A stretch of DNA of 56,849 nt from contig CAZPME010000013.1 in the NCBI GenBank assembly GCA_964587885.1, positions 1 through 56,849 of the forward strand, written 5' to 3'. Every line of letters starts with the position of its first letter. The first letter of the stretch is position 1. The notes beneath the pieces are model-generated. The model had not been told where the DNA came from. It saw only the letters and a list, made by a program, of their open reading frames with translations, and made no database searches. Origin of the DNA: UBA60 sp964587885 (GTDB lineage: Archaea > Thermoplasmatota > Poseidoniia > Poseidoniales > Poseidoniaceae). The translations under genes and the position numbers were made by a program. Below are positions 16,691 to 25,410 of the stretch, piece by piece.

Positions 16691-18775
16691 GTGAGCGCAG
16701 ATTTTCAGCCGTATATTTCGGCCCAAGAGGAACCTGCGGAATTAACTGTTCGAGTTTTCGCCATAGGAATCATTCTAGGAGCGCTAATGACGGCTGCAAA
16801 TGCCTATCTTGGGCTCAAAGTAGGAATGACTGTTTCGGCATCTATTCCAGCCGCTGTTATGTCAATGTTAATTCTGCGCGGCCTCAAATTCAAAGATGTC
16901 AGTATATTGGAAAATAATTCTGTGCAAACGATGGCTAGTGCTGGAGAAAGTTTGGCAGCAGGGGTAATTTTCACTGTTCCTGCACTCCTAGTAATGAATA
17001 TATGGTCGGAAATACAATTACTTGAAACATTCATTATTGCTACCCTTGGAGGTGTCTTAGGTACAATGTTCACCATTGCACTAAGGAGGGTATTCATCGT
17101 CGAAGAAGCGCTTCCATATCCAGAAGGAGTGGCTTGCAGAGAAGTATTAGTTGCTGGAGAAGAAGGTGGCTCCGGTTTGGTTGCAATAGTCTATGCACTA
17201 ATCATCGGTGCCCTTTACGGATGGTTCGTCAAAGGATTTCACATTACTCGAGAACTAGTTCAAGGTGCGTGGAGTTTCTTTGGCACTCGCGTATATGCTG
17301 GATCAGAACTCTCCTTAGCATTACTATCAGTAGGTTATATCGTAGGATTGAGAATAGCATCATTCATCTTCCTAGGTGGGATATTGGGATTCCTAGTCCT
17401 TGTCCCACTCTATGGTATGATGTATGGTTGGCCTGCTGGAGATATGACCTCAGGATTTATGATAATCTGGAATGACCAAATTCGTTATGTTGGTGTAGGG
17501 GCGATGGTTGTTGGAGGAGTATACACTTTATGGTCAATGAGAAAAACCATTTCATCAGGTTTCAAGAAGGCTCTAAATTTCAATGATGATGACACTACAT
17601 TAATCCGTACTGAGAAAGATATGGATATGCGCAAGGTACTAATTGTCTGTGGAATAATTACAGTATTCACTTTCCTTTTCTACTGGTGGGCTACTGGAGA
17701 GATACTCCTCGCATTAGTTGGTGCAGGATTTCTCGCAGTTGCGGCCTTCTTTTTCTCTGCAGTTTCAGGATATATTGCAGGTGTCGTAGGGTCATCGAAT
17801 TCTCCGGTATCAGGAATGACTATTGCAACACTAATGTTTACTGCGGCACTCGTTTGGGTAGTAGGCGACTTGCTGCTGGGAATGACAACAGAGAGTTTGA
17901 TGACAGCCACTCTGATAATTGCAGCAGTAGTTGCAGTAAATGCAGCAATCGCTGGAGATGTCATGCAGGATCTGAAAACCGGCCACATGGTAGGTGCAAC
18001 TCCGTGGCGCCAACAAATAGCCGAGATTGTAGGGGTCATGGTTGGCGCTATTGCCATTGGCCCAGTTTTGATGCTACTTCACGATGCTTTTCGCATCTCG
18101 AAAACAGCATGCTATCGAGATCCGTTAGTCGATCCAGATACTGGTTTGGTCCCAACCACTCCAGAAGGGATTGCTGAAGTTTGTGAAACGGCTTTGCTTG
18201 CACCGCAGGCTGAATTGATTGGTGCTATTATCAGTGGTATTTTTGGTGGTGATTTCAACCTACCAATGGTGTTGATTGGAGCAATTATCGCCTGCATCAT
18301 TATCTGGAAGAAGATGCCAGTAATGTCCGTAGCAATCGGCATATATTTGCCGATTTATCTTTCAGTCCCAATAATCGTCGGTGGCCTTTTGCACTTCTTT
18401 GTGTCTAGAATTACCCATTATCGAGTAGATGGCACACTTGTTGGCGATGCCAGTCAAGAAGCAGAAAGGACGGCGAAGGGAGTGACTGACAAGGGTGTTC
18501 TCATAGGTGCAGGATTTATTGCTGGCGAATCACTTATGGGCGTTTTGATTGCCTTCTTCATTGTTACCTTCAAGCATCCGCGCGATTGGTTTGATCAAAT
18601 ATCCCAACTTGGACAAACATTATCACTAATTTTTTATGCGTGCTTTGTAGCCGTATTCGCCTTCCTCGCAACCCGCTCAATTCCGCGTACTGAGGGCCAC
18701 AATTTCGCCACAGACTGCTTACAAGTAGTAATTGATGCAGGCCGAAGATTCATCAATTCTGTTCGCCCACGATGA
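16691..18775 (+). CDS. Oligopeptide transporter, OPT superfamily
   Basis: Polytopic transporter of about 694 residues from GTG 16691 (SADFQPYISAQEE). The preceding in-frame codons back to 16610 do not look coding and lie before the likely transcript start. Roughly 14-16 hydrophobic segments. OPT signatures are NAYLGLKVGMTVSASIPAA near the N-terminus, a PYPEGVACREVL motif, and NSPVSGMTIATLM with a following D-MQDLKTGHMVGATPWRQQ segment. Family members import oligopeptides or metal-chelate compounds. In a heterotrophic plankton archaeon peptide uptake fits, but the substrate is not readable from sequence. Transcribed away from the P-type ATPase. Confidence 0.9.
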   Translation: MSADFQPYISAQEEPAELTVRVFAIGIILGALMTAANAYLGLKVGMTVSASIPAAVMSMLILRGLKFKDVSILENNSVQTMASAGESLAAGVIFTVPALLVMNIWSEIQLLETFIIATLGGVLGTMFTIALRRVFIVEEALPYPEGVACREVLVAGEEGGSGLVAIVYALIIGALYGWFVKGFHITRELVQGAWSFFGTRVYAGSELSLALLSVGYIVGLRIASFIFLGGILGFLVLVPLYGMMYGWPAGDMTSGFMIIWNDQIRYVGVGAMVVGGVYTLWSMRKTISSGFKKALNFNDDDTTLIRTEKDMDMRKVLIVCGIITVFTFLFYWWATGEILLALVGAGFLAVAAFFFSAVSGYIAGVVGSSNSPVSGMTIATLMFTAALVWVVGDLLLGMTTESLMTATLIIAAVVAVNAAIAGDVMQDLKTGHMVGATPWRQQIAEIVGVMVGAIAIGPVLMLLHDAFRISKTACYRDPLVDPDTGLVPTTPEGIAEVCETALLAPQAELIGAIISGIFGGDFNLPMVLIGAIIACIIIWKKMPVMSVAIGIYLPIYLSVPIIVGGLLHFFVSRITHYRVDGTLVGDASQEAERTAKGVTDKGVLIGAGFIAGESLMGVLIAFFIVTFKHPRDWFDQISQLGQTLSLIFYACFVAVFAFLATRSIPRTEGHNFATDCLQVVIDAGRRFINSVRPR

Positions 18776-18860
18776 AAATGATTTGAATTTAATTCAGTGG
18801 TTGATAGAGAGTAAGCATCAAAGGCCATACAATAAACCCCTGTATCGGGGTAGAAGGGTA

Positions 18861-19694
18861 ATGTCAGGAGCTACACTATCCATTGAGGAGTTGGAGGAGA
18901 AATCCAAGCGTTGTCGGGCTGAAATATTGAGAATGACTCATCGCGCTTCGGCTGGCCATCCTGGTGGCTCGTTATCAGAGATTGACATTCTTGTAGCCCT
19001 TTACTCAAATCGTTTGAATGTCGACCCAGCAAATCCGCGAATGCAAGACCGTGACCGTTTCATATTATCGAAAGGTCATGCCAGCCCAGGCATGTATGCT
19101 ATCCTCGCAGAGCAGGGATTCATCAGTAAAGAAGATCTAGAATCATACCGTGTCTTGGGCGGAATATGCCAAGGTCATGTAGACATGAAATGGACTCCGG
19201 GAGTTGATTTCAGTGCTGGTAGTCTCGGCATGGGATTATCGTTCGGAATTGGCTGCGCACACGCCGCACGAATGGATGGAAGTATGCGTACTACCTTTGT
19301 GATGCTCGGAGATGGAGAAATCCAAGAGGGTGCAGTATGGGAAGCCGCTATGGCTGCCGCTCACCATGAATTAGGCAATCTAAACGTATTTCTAGATCGG
19401 AATCGGATTCAAAATGATGATTTCGTCGATGAGCAAATGCGGATGTTTGATGTCCCAAGTAAGTGGAAGGCATTTGGTTGGGCTGTTAAGGAAATTGATG
19501 GTCACAATATGCAAGAGATACTTGATGGAATCATTTGGATGGATTCGATAACCGACCAACCCGCAGTTATTATTGCGCATACTGTTAAGGGTAAGGGAAT
19601 TTCTTTCATGGAAGATAATCCGGCATTTCATGGCGCCGCTCCTAATGATGAGCAATTGCGACAAGGATTAGTCGAACTCGGGGTGTTGGAATGA
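18861..19694 (+). CDS. Transketolase, N-terminal (TPP-binding) subunit
   Basis: First half of a split transketolase (277 residues), which with the next gene transfers C2 units in the non-oxidative pentose phosphate pathway. HRASAGHPGGSLS, DRFILSKGHASPGMYA and the TPP/Mg2+ motif GDGEIQEG...N (N in DRNRIQND) are visible. ATG 18861 was chosen because the alternative at 18732 lies inside the OPT gene and adds 43 non-homologous residues. Its stop overlaps the start of the C-subunit gene (ATGA), indicating translational coupling. Confidence 0.93.
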   Translation: MSGATLSIEELEEKSKRCRAEILRMTHRASAGHPGGSLSEIDILVALYSNRLNVDPANPRMQDRDRFILSKGHASPGMYAILAEQGFISKEDLESYRVLGGICQGHVDMKWTPGVDFSAGSLGMGLSFGIGCAHAARMDGSMRTTFVMLGDGEIQEGAVWEAAMAAAHHELGNLNVFLDRNRIQNDDFVDEQMRMFDVPSKWKAFGWAVKEIDGHNMQEILDGIIWMDSITDQPAVIIAHTVKGKGISFMEDNPAFHGAAPNDEQLRQGLVELGVLE

Positions 19695-20632
19695 GTCGTA
19701 CTGCAGCCTCTCGTGATGGATATGGTCAAGCTTTGCTTGAGATGGTCGATGACGAAACTGTTGTTGTTCTTGAGGCAGATTTGGGGAAATCAACCAAGTC
19801 TTTGCATTTTAGAGAGGCCTGTCCAGAACGGACCATTTCATGCGGCATAGGTGAGCAAAATATGATGCTTATTGCTGCAGGATTGGCTACTTCCGGATAC
19901 AAACCATTTGCAAGCACATTTGCTATTTTTACTGAAAGAGGATTTGAACAGGTAAGAAATGGAATAGCAAGACCAAACCTTCCCGTACACATTTGTGGAA
20001 GTCATGGCGGAACTCATACCGGAACTGATGGGAGTAGTGCCCAATCCATTGAGGATTTAGCAATTTATCGCACGTTGCCAAACATGACAGTAATGCATCC
20101 ATGTGACGATGTGAGCGCGATTGAACTTACTAAGCAATGCCTAAGTCTTAACGGGCCATCGTACATGAGAACTGCCCGTAACAAAACTCCAGTTATGTAT
20201 GATGGTAGGGCCGATGAATTACAAATCGGAAAAGGCATGGTGTTACGCGATGGCATTGACGTTGCTATTATCGCATGCGGAGTACTAGTCGAGAAATCCA
20301 TTGCTGCCGCTGAGGAATTATCTGCCACGGGAATAGAGGCTTGTGTCGTAGATATGCATACACTGAAACCCCTTGATACTGAACTTATTACACGCCTTGC
20401 ACATCAATGTGAGGCATTCGTTACTGCTGAAGACCATTCGGCTATTGGTGGACTGGGGAGTGCAGTCGCTGAGTTTTTGGTTGGGAACCATTTAGCCCCG
20501 CTTGAGATGGTTGCAGTAAAAGACCGATTTGGAGAGTCAGGCCAAGCCGAGGAAATGTTGGATTTACTTGAAATTAATACGCCCTCAATTATCGCTGCAG
20601 CAAAGCGATCAGTCGCACGTAAAAATCTATAG
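19691..20632 (+). CDS. Transketolase, C-terminal (Pyr plus C) subunit
   Basis: Second half of the split transketolase (313 residues). The Pyr domain shows SCGIGEQNMMLIAAGLA (catalytic Glu of the TPP cycle) and FASTFAIFTERGFEQVRN, with HGGTHTGTDGSSAQSIEDLA. The C domain shows ACGVLVEKSIAAA and EDHSAIGGLGSAV. Starts on the ATGA overlap with the N-subunit gene. DXS (1-deoxyxylulose-5-phosphate synthase) halves look similar, but archaea use mevalonate and the downstream transaldolase supports transketolase. Confidence 0.92.
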   Translation: MSRTAASRDGYGQALLEMVDDETVVVLEADLGKSTKSLHFREACPERTISCGIGEQNMMLIAAGLATSGYKPFASTFAIFTERGFEQVRNGIARPNLPVHICGSHGGTHTGTDGSSAQSIEDLAIYRTLPNMTVMHPCDDVSAIELTKQCLSLNGPSYMRTARNKTPVMYDGRADELQIGKGMVLRDGIDVAIIACGVLVEKSIAAAEELSATGIEACVVDMHTLKPLDTELITRLAHQCEAFVTAEDHSAIGGLGSAVAEFLVGNHLAPLEMVAVKDRFGESGQAEEMLDLLEINTPSIIAAAKRSVARKNL

Positions 20633-20644
20633 AATGGTGATATA

Positions 20645-21307
20645 ATGGAGTTTTTTCTAGATACAGCAGAAGTAAGTGAAGTAGCCGAAATAGCATCTTG
20701 GGGTATCCTTGATGGAGTGACAACAAATCCCTCTCTAATCAAGAAATCAGGGCGTGATTTCAAACAAGTTGTACGGGAAATTGCCGAAATCTGTGATGGG
20801 CCTATTTCAGCTGAAGTTACTGCACTTGATAGCGCGGGAATGGTGGAGCAGGGATTAGCATTGAAGAGTGAATTGCCGGATAATGTGATAATAAAAGTTC
20901 CCTGCACAGATGAAGGTTTGAAGGCGACAAAGATATTGGCGAGTCAGGGCATTGGAGTTAACGTAACTCTAATTTTTAGCGCCTCACAAGCATTGATGGC
21001 ATCAAAGGCAGGAGCTCTATACGTATCTCCTTTCATCGGCCGAATTGACGATACAGGCCATGATGGAATGGAATTGATTGGAGAGATAATGGCAACTTGG
21101 GAAAGTTATGGCATCGATTCCACTAAAGTCTTAGCCGCTTCAATTCGCCACCCCCAACATATTCTGCAATGCATGCTACTAGGTGCCCACACCGCAACAA
21201 TGCCGACCAAGGTATTCAAGCAACTGGTAAAACACCCACTTACTGACCGCGGTATGGATTCATTTATGGCTGACTGGGCCGAAGTTGAGAAGGCAGGAAA
21301 TGCTTGA
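20645..21307 (+). CDS. tal: Transaldolase (small TalC/MipB type)
   Basis: 220-residue class I aldolase barrel that completes the non-oxidative pentose phosphate set. Family signatures: N-terminal FFLDTAEV-EV, GVTTNPSLIKKSG, the Schiff-base lysine Lys84 in NVIIKVPCT, GVNVTLIFS and ALYVSPFIGRIDD. The last word favours transaldolase over fructose-6-phosphate aldolase, but the subfamilies are close and this call is not certain. The ATG lies 12 nt after the transketolase stop with GGTGAT 4 nt upstream, so the three genes form one operon. Confidence 0.9.
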   Translation: MEFFLDTAEVSEVAEIASWGILDGVTTNPSLIKKSGRDFKQVVREIAEICDGPISAEVTALDSAGMVEQGLALKSELPDNVIIKVPCTDEGLKATKILASQGIGVNVTLIFSASQALMASKAGALYVSPFIGRIDDTGHDGMELIGEIMATWESYGIDSTKVLAASIRHPQHILQCMLLGAHTATMPTKVFKQLVKHPLTDRGMDSFMADWAEVEKAGNA

Positions 21308-21324
21308 ATCGCTTAGAAACTCTT

Positions 21325-21338
21325 TCACTATAATAGAA
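21325..21338 (+). promoter_or_regulatory. TATA-like box of the 191-residue membrane protein / proS unit
   Basis: TCACTATAATAG between the transaldolase stop and ATG 21385. Predicted start near 21355 gives a ~30-nt leader ending in GAGGGG, 5 nt before the ATG. Confidence 0.5.
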
Positions 21339-21384
21339 AAGGCTTGAAGAGGGGGGCGAGACTCCGAAACGACGAGGGGATGCA

Positions 21385-21960
21385 ATGAGTGATGTCGATA
21401 GGCTTAGGCGTCTGCTTGATGGTGATGTCGACCATAGCGAATTGGCTACAGACCCAATGCTTGCAAGTATTGCTGAACGCACCTACGGAATTAGTGTAAA
21501 ACCGATAGCAGTGTCGAAACCTTCTCAGGTCACGCCAACAGATGATTTTTCTGCAGCCCCGGCACCCGAGGGAGAAGCTATTGATTTGATGGTTGAAGTT
21601 GTTGCCGGATCTGCGCCACCACCAATGCCGATTGGTGACGAACTTCCCCCGCCTTTGTCCAAGCCGGCAAAAAAATCAGGTTTCATTGGAAAAGCATTAT
21701 TCTTACTATTATTAGCAGAAATAGCCAATTTGTTTGGCGCTTTTGGATTACTCTTTGGCGACATATGTTCAGAGCCAGTAGCCAGTGTTGGAACCTGCCC
21801 TGAGGGCGGTGCTACTCGCATCAACCTCCTTTCCATTAACAATTTAGATAGTGGGCTAGGCTGGTCCGAACCTATTCAGAACGGGTTTTTCGGCATCCCA
21901 GATGTCGTTCTTATCGGCGGGATTTTATTCTTACTTATCGTCGCTAAATTACGAAAGTGA
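21385..21960 (+). CDS. Unknown membrane protein, two TM segments
   Basis: 191 residues, no family recognised. Residues 1-95 are polar with a Pro-rich stretch (PPPMP, LPPPLSKP). A TM helix lies at ~107-130 (ALFLLLLAEIANLFG). A loop of ~40 residues carries two cysteines that could pair outside the cell (DICSEP and GTCPEGG). A second TM lies at ~172-188 and the protein ends in KLRK. GAGGGG 5 nt before the ATG is a clear ribosome-binding site. proS follows 9 nt after the stop. Confidence 0.75.
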   Translation: MSDVDRLRRLLDGDVDHSELATDPMLASIAERTYGISVKPIAVSKPSQVTPTDDFSAAPAPEGEAIDLMVEVVAGSAPPPMPIGDELPPPLSKPAKKSGFIGKALFLLLLAEIANLFGAFGLLFGDICSEPVASVGTCPEGGATRINLLSINNLDSGLGWSEPIQNGFFGIPDVVLIGGILFLLIVAKLRK

Positions 21961-21969
21961 GGGAAATAG

Positions 21970-23502
21970 ATGAGCGGAGATGTTGGTAAAGCTAAGAGGG
22001 GGATTCCCTCGAAGGCGCAAGATTTCAACGCTTGGTATCCATTTATTGTTGAGGCTGCAGACCTAGTCGATAAGAGATATCCGATAAAGGGAATGGATGT
22101 CTGGCGACCATATGGCTGGAAGGCCATGCGAAATATCGATAACATTACTCATAGAGAAATGGAAGCAACTAACCATGAAGAAGTACATTTCCCCTTACTA
22201 ATACCGGCAAATTTACTCGAAAAGGAAAATCGTCTCGTCTCTTTATTGAAAAGAGCCAGAGAGGAAGGAGTAGATCCCAGCGAATTACGCATCGAAGAAG
22301 AGGAGGCTGGTTTTGAGAAAGAGGTGTATTGGGTCAAGCATGCGGGTGAAAATGAGATCGATGTTCCGATGTTCCTGCGCCCAACAAGTGAAACCGCAAT
22401 GTATACTCTATTTCCACTATGGATTAGAAGTCATGCAGATTTACCGTTGAAGACCTATCAAATAGTCAATACGTTTCGTTATGAAACCAAGCAAACCCGA
22501 TCCTTTATTCGCGTTCGTGAAATTCATTTCTTTGAAGCCCACACAGCTCATGCCGATGAGGATTGTGCCACTCGCCAAATCACTGAAGATTTGCAAATTG
22601 TCAACCGTCTAATGAATGATCTTTGCCTACCCGTCGTAGTTACAAAGCGCCCTGTATGGGACACGTTTCCAGGTGCATGGTACACAATAGCAATCGATGT
22701 CATCATGCCGAATGGACGTACCCTACAAGTCGCATCATGCCACCATTATCGCGATCAATGGGCCAAAGCATTTGATATAACATACGAAGATGAGAATGCC
22801 GAACAGAAGTATTGTCATCAAACGACATATGGAATGTCGGAACGATTACTTGGAGCGATTGTAGGAGTTCATGGGGATGATCAAGGCTTGATAATGCCAC
22901 CCGCAATTGCTCCAATTCAAGTCGTCATCGTCCCAGTTACAAAGAAGGAAGGAGCTGATGAAGTAATCAAAGTTGTTAATGATATTGCAATTGTGTTGCG
23001 CAATAGTGGCTTGCGAGTGAAGGTTGACGACAGATCTATGCGCCCAGCTAAAAAATACTATGACTGGGAAATAAAAGGCGTGCCTTTGCGATTAGAAATC
23101 GGGCCACGAGATATAGCCAATGGTACCGCATTTGCTGCGCTACGCACTGGTGGTAAGAAGCCACTAGAAATCACTGATATTGTAAACAATGTTAAAGCGG
23201 AATTGGATGCAATATCTAAAGAGTTACGGCTAAGGGCTGATACCTTCCATCAATCTGTTGTACAACAATTTCCTGGAATTTCACAGGACTCTAATGGTGA
23301 GTGGGTAATTCAAGGTGATATCGATGACCTTGCTGTTTTCGAAATTCCTTTCGCAGGTAATGATGCTGAGGCTGAAATCATAGAGAGATTGACTGGTTTG
23401 ACATTCCTAGGAGACGATGTAGAGCCATTTTCGGACGAGAAAACTTGTGTAATCACAGGTCAGAGTACAAAGCGCCGCGTATTTCTCGCCCGTACGTACT
23501 AA
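21970..23502 (+). CDS. proS: Prolyl-tRNA synthetase (archaeal/eukaryotic type)
   Basis: Class II synthetase charging tRNA-Pro, 510 residues. Motif 1 region around GWKAMRNI; motif 2 in the segment FRYETKQTRSFIR with REIHFFEAHTAHA; motif 3 in GMSERLLGAIVGVHGDDQG. An anticodon-binding domain starts near VVIVPV. The C-terminus is the short archaeal/eukaryote-like extension ending in RTY, as in archaeal ProRS, without a bacterial editing (INS) domain. GAGG precedes the ATG by ~6 nt. Ends in a 4-bp overlap (CTAA) with convergent coaBC. Confidence 0.95.
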   Translation: MSGDVGKAKRGIPSKAQDFNAWYPFIVEAADLVDKRYPIKGMDVWRPYGWKAMRNIDNITHREMEATNHEEVHFPLLIPANLLEKENRLVSLLKRAREEGVDPSELRIEEEEAGFEKEVYWVKHAGENEIDVPMFLRPTSETAMYTLFPLWIRSHADLPLKTYQIVNTFRYETKQTRSFIRVREIHFFEAHTAHADEDCATRQITEDLQIVNRLMNDLCLPVVVTKRPVWDTFPGAWYTIAIDVIMPNGRTLQVASCHHYRDQWAKAFDITYEDENAEQKYCHQTTYGMSERLLGAIVGVHGDDQGLIMPPAIAPIQVVIVPVTKKEGADEVIKVVNDIAIVLRNSGLRVKVDDRSMRPAKKYYDWEIKGVPLRLEIGPRDIANGTAFAALRTGGKKPLEITDIVNNVKAELDAISKELRLRADTFHQSVVQQFPGISQDSNGEWVIQGDIDDLAVFEIPFAGNDAEAEIIERLTGLTFLGDDVEPFSDEKTCVITGQSTKRRVFLARTY

Positions 23503-24683
23503 TTCTCTACTAAATGACGTACTGCAGATACTAGGTCAGAATGATTTTGCAAAGCCCAATGTTCTCCAGTAGCATCGACTAAATGCGCTCGTGGTTTACT
23601 TTCATCATCAATATCTTCAAGGCGATTTGCAATAACTGCAGTAAGTTGGGAATTTTCAATTAAGGCCAGTGCGCGATGTACGAGGTCATGGATTTTGACT
23701 CCACATTCCAATTTGAAACCAACACGCGTGGCCCCATTGGTTAACGTTGACAATTCTCGAATATGTTTTTCTCCCTGAACAAGTTGTAGATTGAGTCCCG
23801 TTTGTAGGCTCGCTATTTTACCTTCAATTGGGTTACCAACAACATAATCCAATACAGCAGCGCAATGCACCCACGCATCAATTTGGTCTTTGGCCAAAGT
23901 TTTCAATTCTAATAACATTAAATTTGGATCCTCGGCGACAATAACCAGTGGTAAAGATATCTCGGGAATTTTCGAGGTGCTGCCACAAACAACAGTGACG
24001 TCATGTCCGCGTCTATATAAATCTACAGCGATACCCCATCCAGTCTTTCCAGAGGATGTGTTCTGAATGAATCGGACATCATCAATGGAAGATCGGGTTG
24101 CCCCTAGTGTGATTACAGCACTTTTTCTTGAAGGGAGATGTGAATTGATATGATGTGCTAAATCTGCGACAATTTGTCTGTGATCTAACGTTTTTATTTT
24201 ACCCTCCTCGCCCTCACTCCACTGAATTATTGCCCCCTGTTTACGTAGTTTACTAACTATTTCTGTAGTAACTAATTCATCAAAGAGGTCGGCGTGCATT
24301 GAAGGAATGAGAAGCATTGGAACTTTTCGACCCCTTGCCGCAGACAATGCCATCAATAACGGTGAAGACATCAAACCGTTTAGATGACTGGATAGTAAAT
24401 TTCGAGTCGCAGGGCTTACTAGTACTCCATCAAAATCTGATAGTTGACTCATTTCACCTTCCCAGTTTGTGATTGGCTGTTTGCCAGTAGCCCATTTCAT
24501 TGCAAGTGGAGTGATTATTCGTTGGGCTGAATCTGTCATACATACCGTAACTTCTGCTCCGTGACGACGCAATTCGCGCACACATCGAACACTGTCAACT
24601 GCTGCAATCCCGCCTGAAATACCAAACAATATTCTCTTACCAGAAAGCGAATCACCGCGAATTTCTACATCTATATCGCGCAT
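23499..24683 (-). CDS. coaBC: Bifunctional phosphopantothenoylcysteine decarboxylase/synthetase
   Basis: Coenzyme A synthesis: CoaB couples cysteine to phosphopantothenate, CoaC decarboxylates. 394 residues. The flavin-binding CoaC half (1-~175) has GISGGIAAVDSVRCVREL, SPATRNLLSSHLNG and PSMHADLFD. The CoaB half (~185-394) has ITLGATRSSIDDVRFI and NTSSGKTGWGIA, CAAVLDYVV and GFKLE. The HI-L motif that carries the catalytic His of decarboxylases is not evident before VLVSPAT; EMSQLSDFD stands there instead. Divergent from the zinc-ribbon membrane protein across a GC-rich 117-bp gap. Confidence 0.87.
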   Translation of the reverse strand: MRDIDVEIRGDSLSGKRILFGISGGIAAVDSVRCVRELRRHGAEVTVCMTDSAQRIITPLAMKWATGKQPITNWEGEMSQLSDFDGVLVSPATRNLLSSHLNGLMSSPLLMALSAARGRKVPMLLIPSMHADLFDELVTTEIVSKLRKQGAIIQWSEGEEGKIKTLDHRQIVADLAHHINSHLPSRKSAVITLGATRSSIDDVRFIQNTSSGKTGWGIAVDLYRRGHDVTVVCGSTSKIPEISLPLVIVAEDPNLMLLELKTLAKDQIDAWVHCAAVLDYVVGNPIEGKIASLQTGLNLQLVQGEKHIRELSTLTNGATRVGFKLECGVKIHDLVHRALALIENSQLTAVIANRLEDIDDESKPRAHLVDATGEHWALQNHSDLVSAVRHLVEN

Positions 24684-24718
24684 GTGAACAGTTATTCGGT
24701 ACGGGATTTCCTACAAGT

Positions 24719-24788
24719 GGCCTTCGGTTGTTGGTCGAAGGGGTTGCGCGGAGTCTATCTAGGGGCAGGTTGTCGCAAGGCCGTGCAA
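24719..24788 (+). ncRNA. GC-rich foldable intergenic region, possible structured RNA
   Basis: Two consecutive stems can be drawn by eye: CCTTCG/CGAAGG (24721-24726 with 24736-24741, 9-nt loop) and TTGCGCGG/CCGTGCAA (24744-24751 with 24781-24788, 8 pairs, one G-T). An alternative long-range pairing is GGCCTT (24719-24724) with AAGGCC (24777-24782). The stretch is visibly more GC-rich than its flanks. No tRNA B-box, C/D or H/ACA signature is present. It might be the 5' leader of the downstream gene, an independent RNA, or an upstream extension of the protein from GTG 24684. Strand is assumed from the downstream gene. Confidence 0.3.
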
Positions 24789-24800
24789 AGCGCAGAAGAT

Positions 24801-25391
24801 ATGGTGTTCGCCGGTTCGGTTCCTGAACAATTGGATGACCCGTTATCCAGGCTTCATCGTCAAACTTCAAACCTTGTATTGGCAACATCATTGATGATTG
24901 TACTATTGGTGGCGGGGGTAGTAATAAGCGTAGTTCCAGACCTAACAATCATAATTATTTTTCCAATTCTTATTTTACTATGGGTGTGGAATTCATTTCG
25001 TAATCGACGTTCATTCGCACTTGTTCTCGCTCAAATACAATTGGGTTTCGCCGCACTATTTTTTGCCATATTTGGTTTTGCTCACCTATTGCAAGGACTA
25101 ACAGGAAGTGGCTGGGACTTGATATTGGGTGGCCTAATGATATACATGACTATCAGCACCTTCCGCCGTTCATCATTGCTTGGAAATCAATTATTTGCTG
25201 CTTGGTATCACGGGGAAAAATTGCCATTCGCAGCTGAAAGTAGTTTGGGCAAGGGTGAAATTTTAGCGACCTGCCCGCATTGTATTTCAGTATTGGCGAT
25301 TCAACCTGAATTACTTTCACCGGACGATAAATGCCCAAATTGCGACGGTAACTTGGTCCTAGATAAAGGTGAAAAAGCAGAAGAAGAATAA
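24801..25391 (+). CDS. Membrane protein with C-terminal zinc ribbon
   Basis: 196 residues, unknown family. About four hydrophobic segments: ~28-50, 52-68, 75-100 and 103-122. After a short linker a zinc ribbon carries CPHC and CPNC pairs (about 156-180), ending in an acidic/Lys tail. ATG 24801 is preferred to the GTG at 24684, which would code through the GC-rich foldable stretch with an unusual G/C-rich third position. Convergent with the MamK-like gene, 19-nt gap. Confidence 0.75.
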   Translation: MVFAGSVPEQLDDPLSRLHRQTSNLVLATSLMIVLLVAGVVISVVPDLTIIIIFPILILLWVWNSFRNRRSFALVLAQIQLGFAALFFAIFGFAHLLQGLTGSGWDLILGGLMIYMTISTFRRSSLLGNQLFAAWYHGEKLPFAAESSLGKGEILATCPHCISVLAIQPELLSPDDKCPNCDGNLVLDKGEKAEEE

Positions 25392-25410
25392 ATCCTAACT
25401 GAAATCAAAC

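Noticed and set aside
17680..18057. Open frame antisense to the OPT gene
   Set aside because: Mirror of a TM-rich coding region; the OPT frame has full family conservation.
18732..18860. Longer transketolase N-subunit from ATG 18732
   Set aside because: Overlaps the OPT coding end and adds 43 residues without family similarity; ATG 18861 fits.
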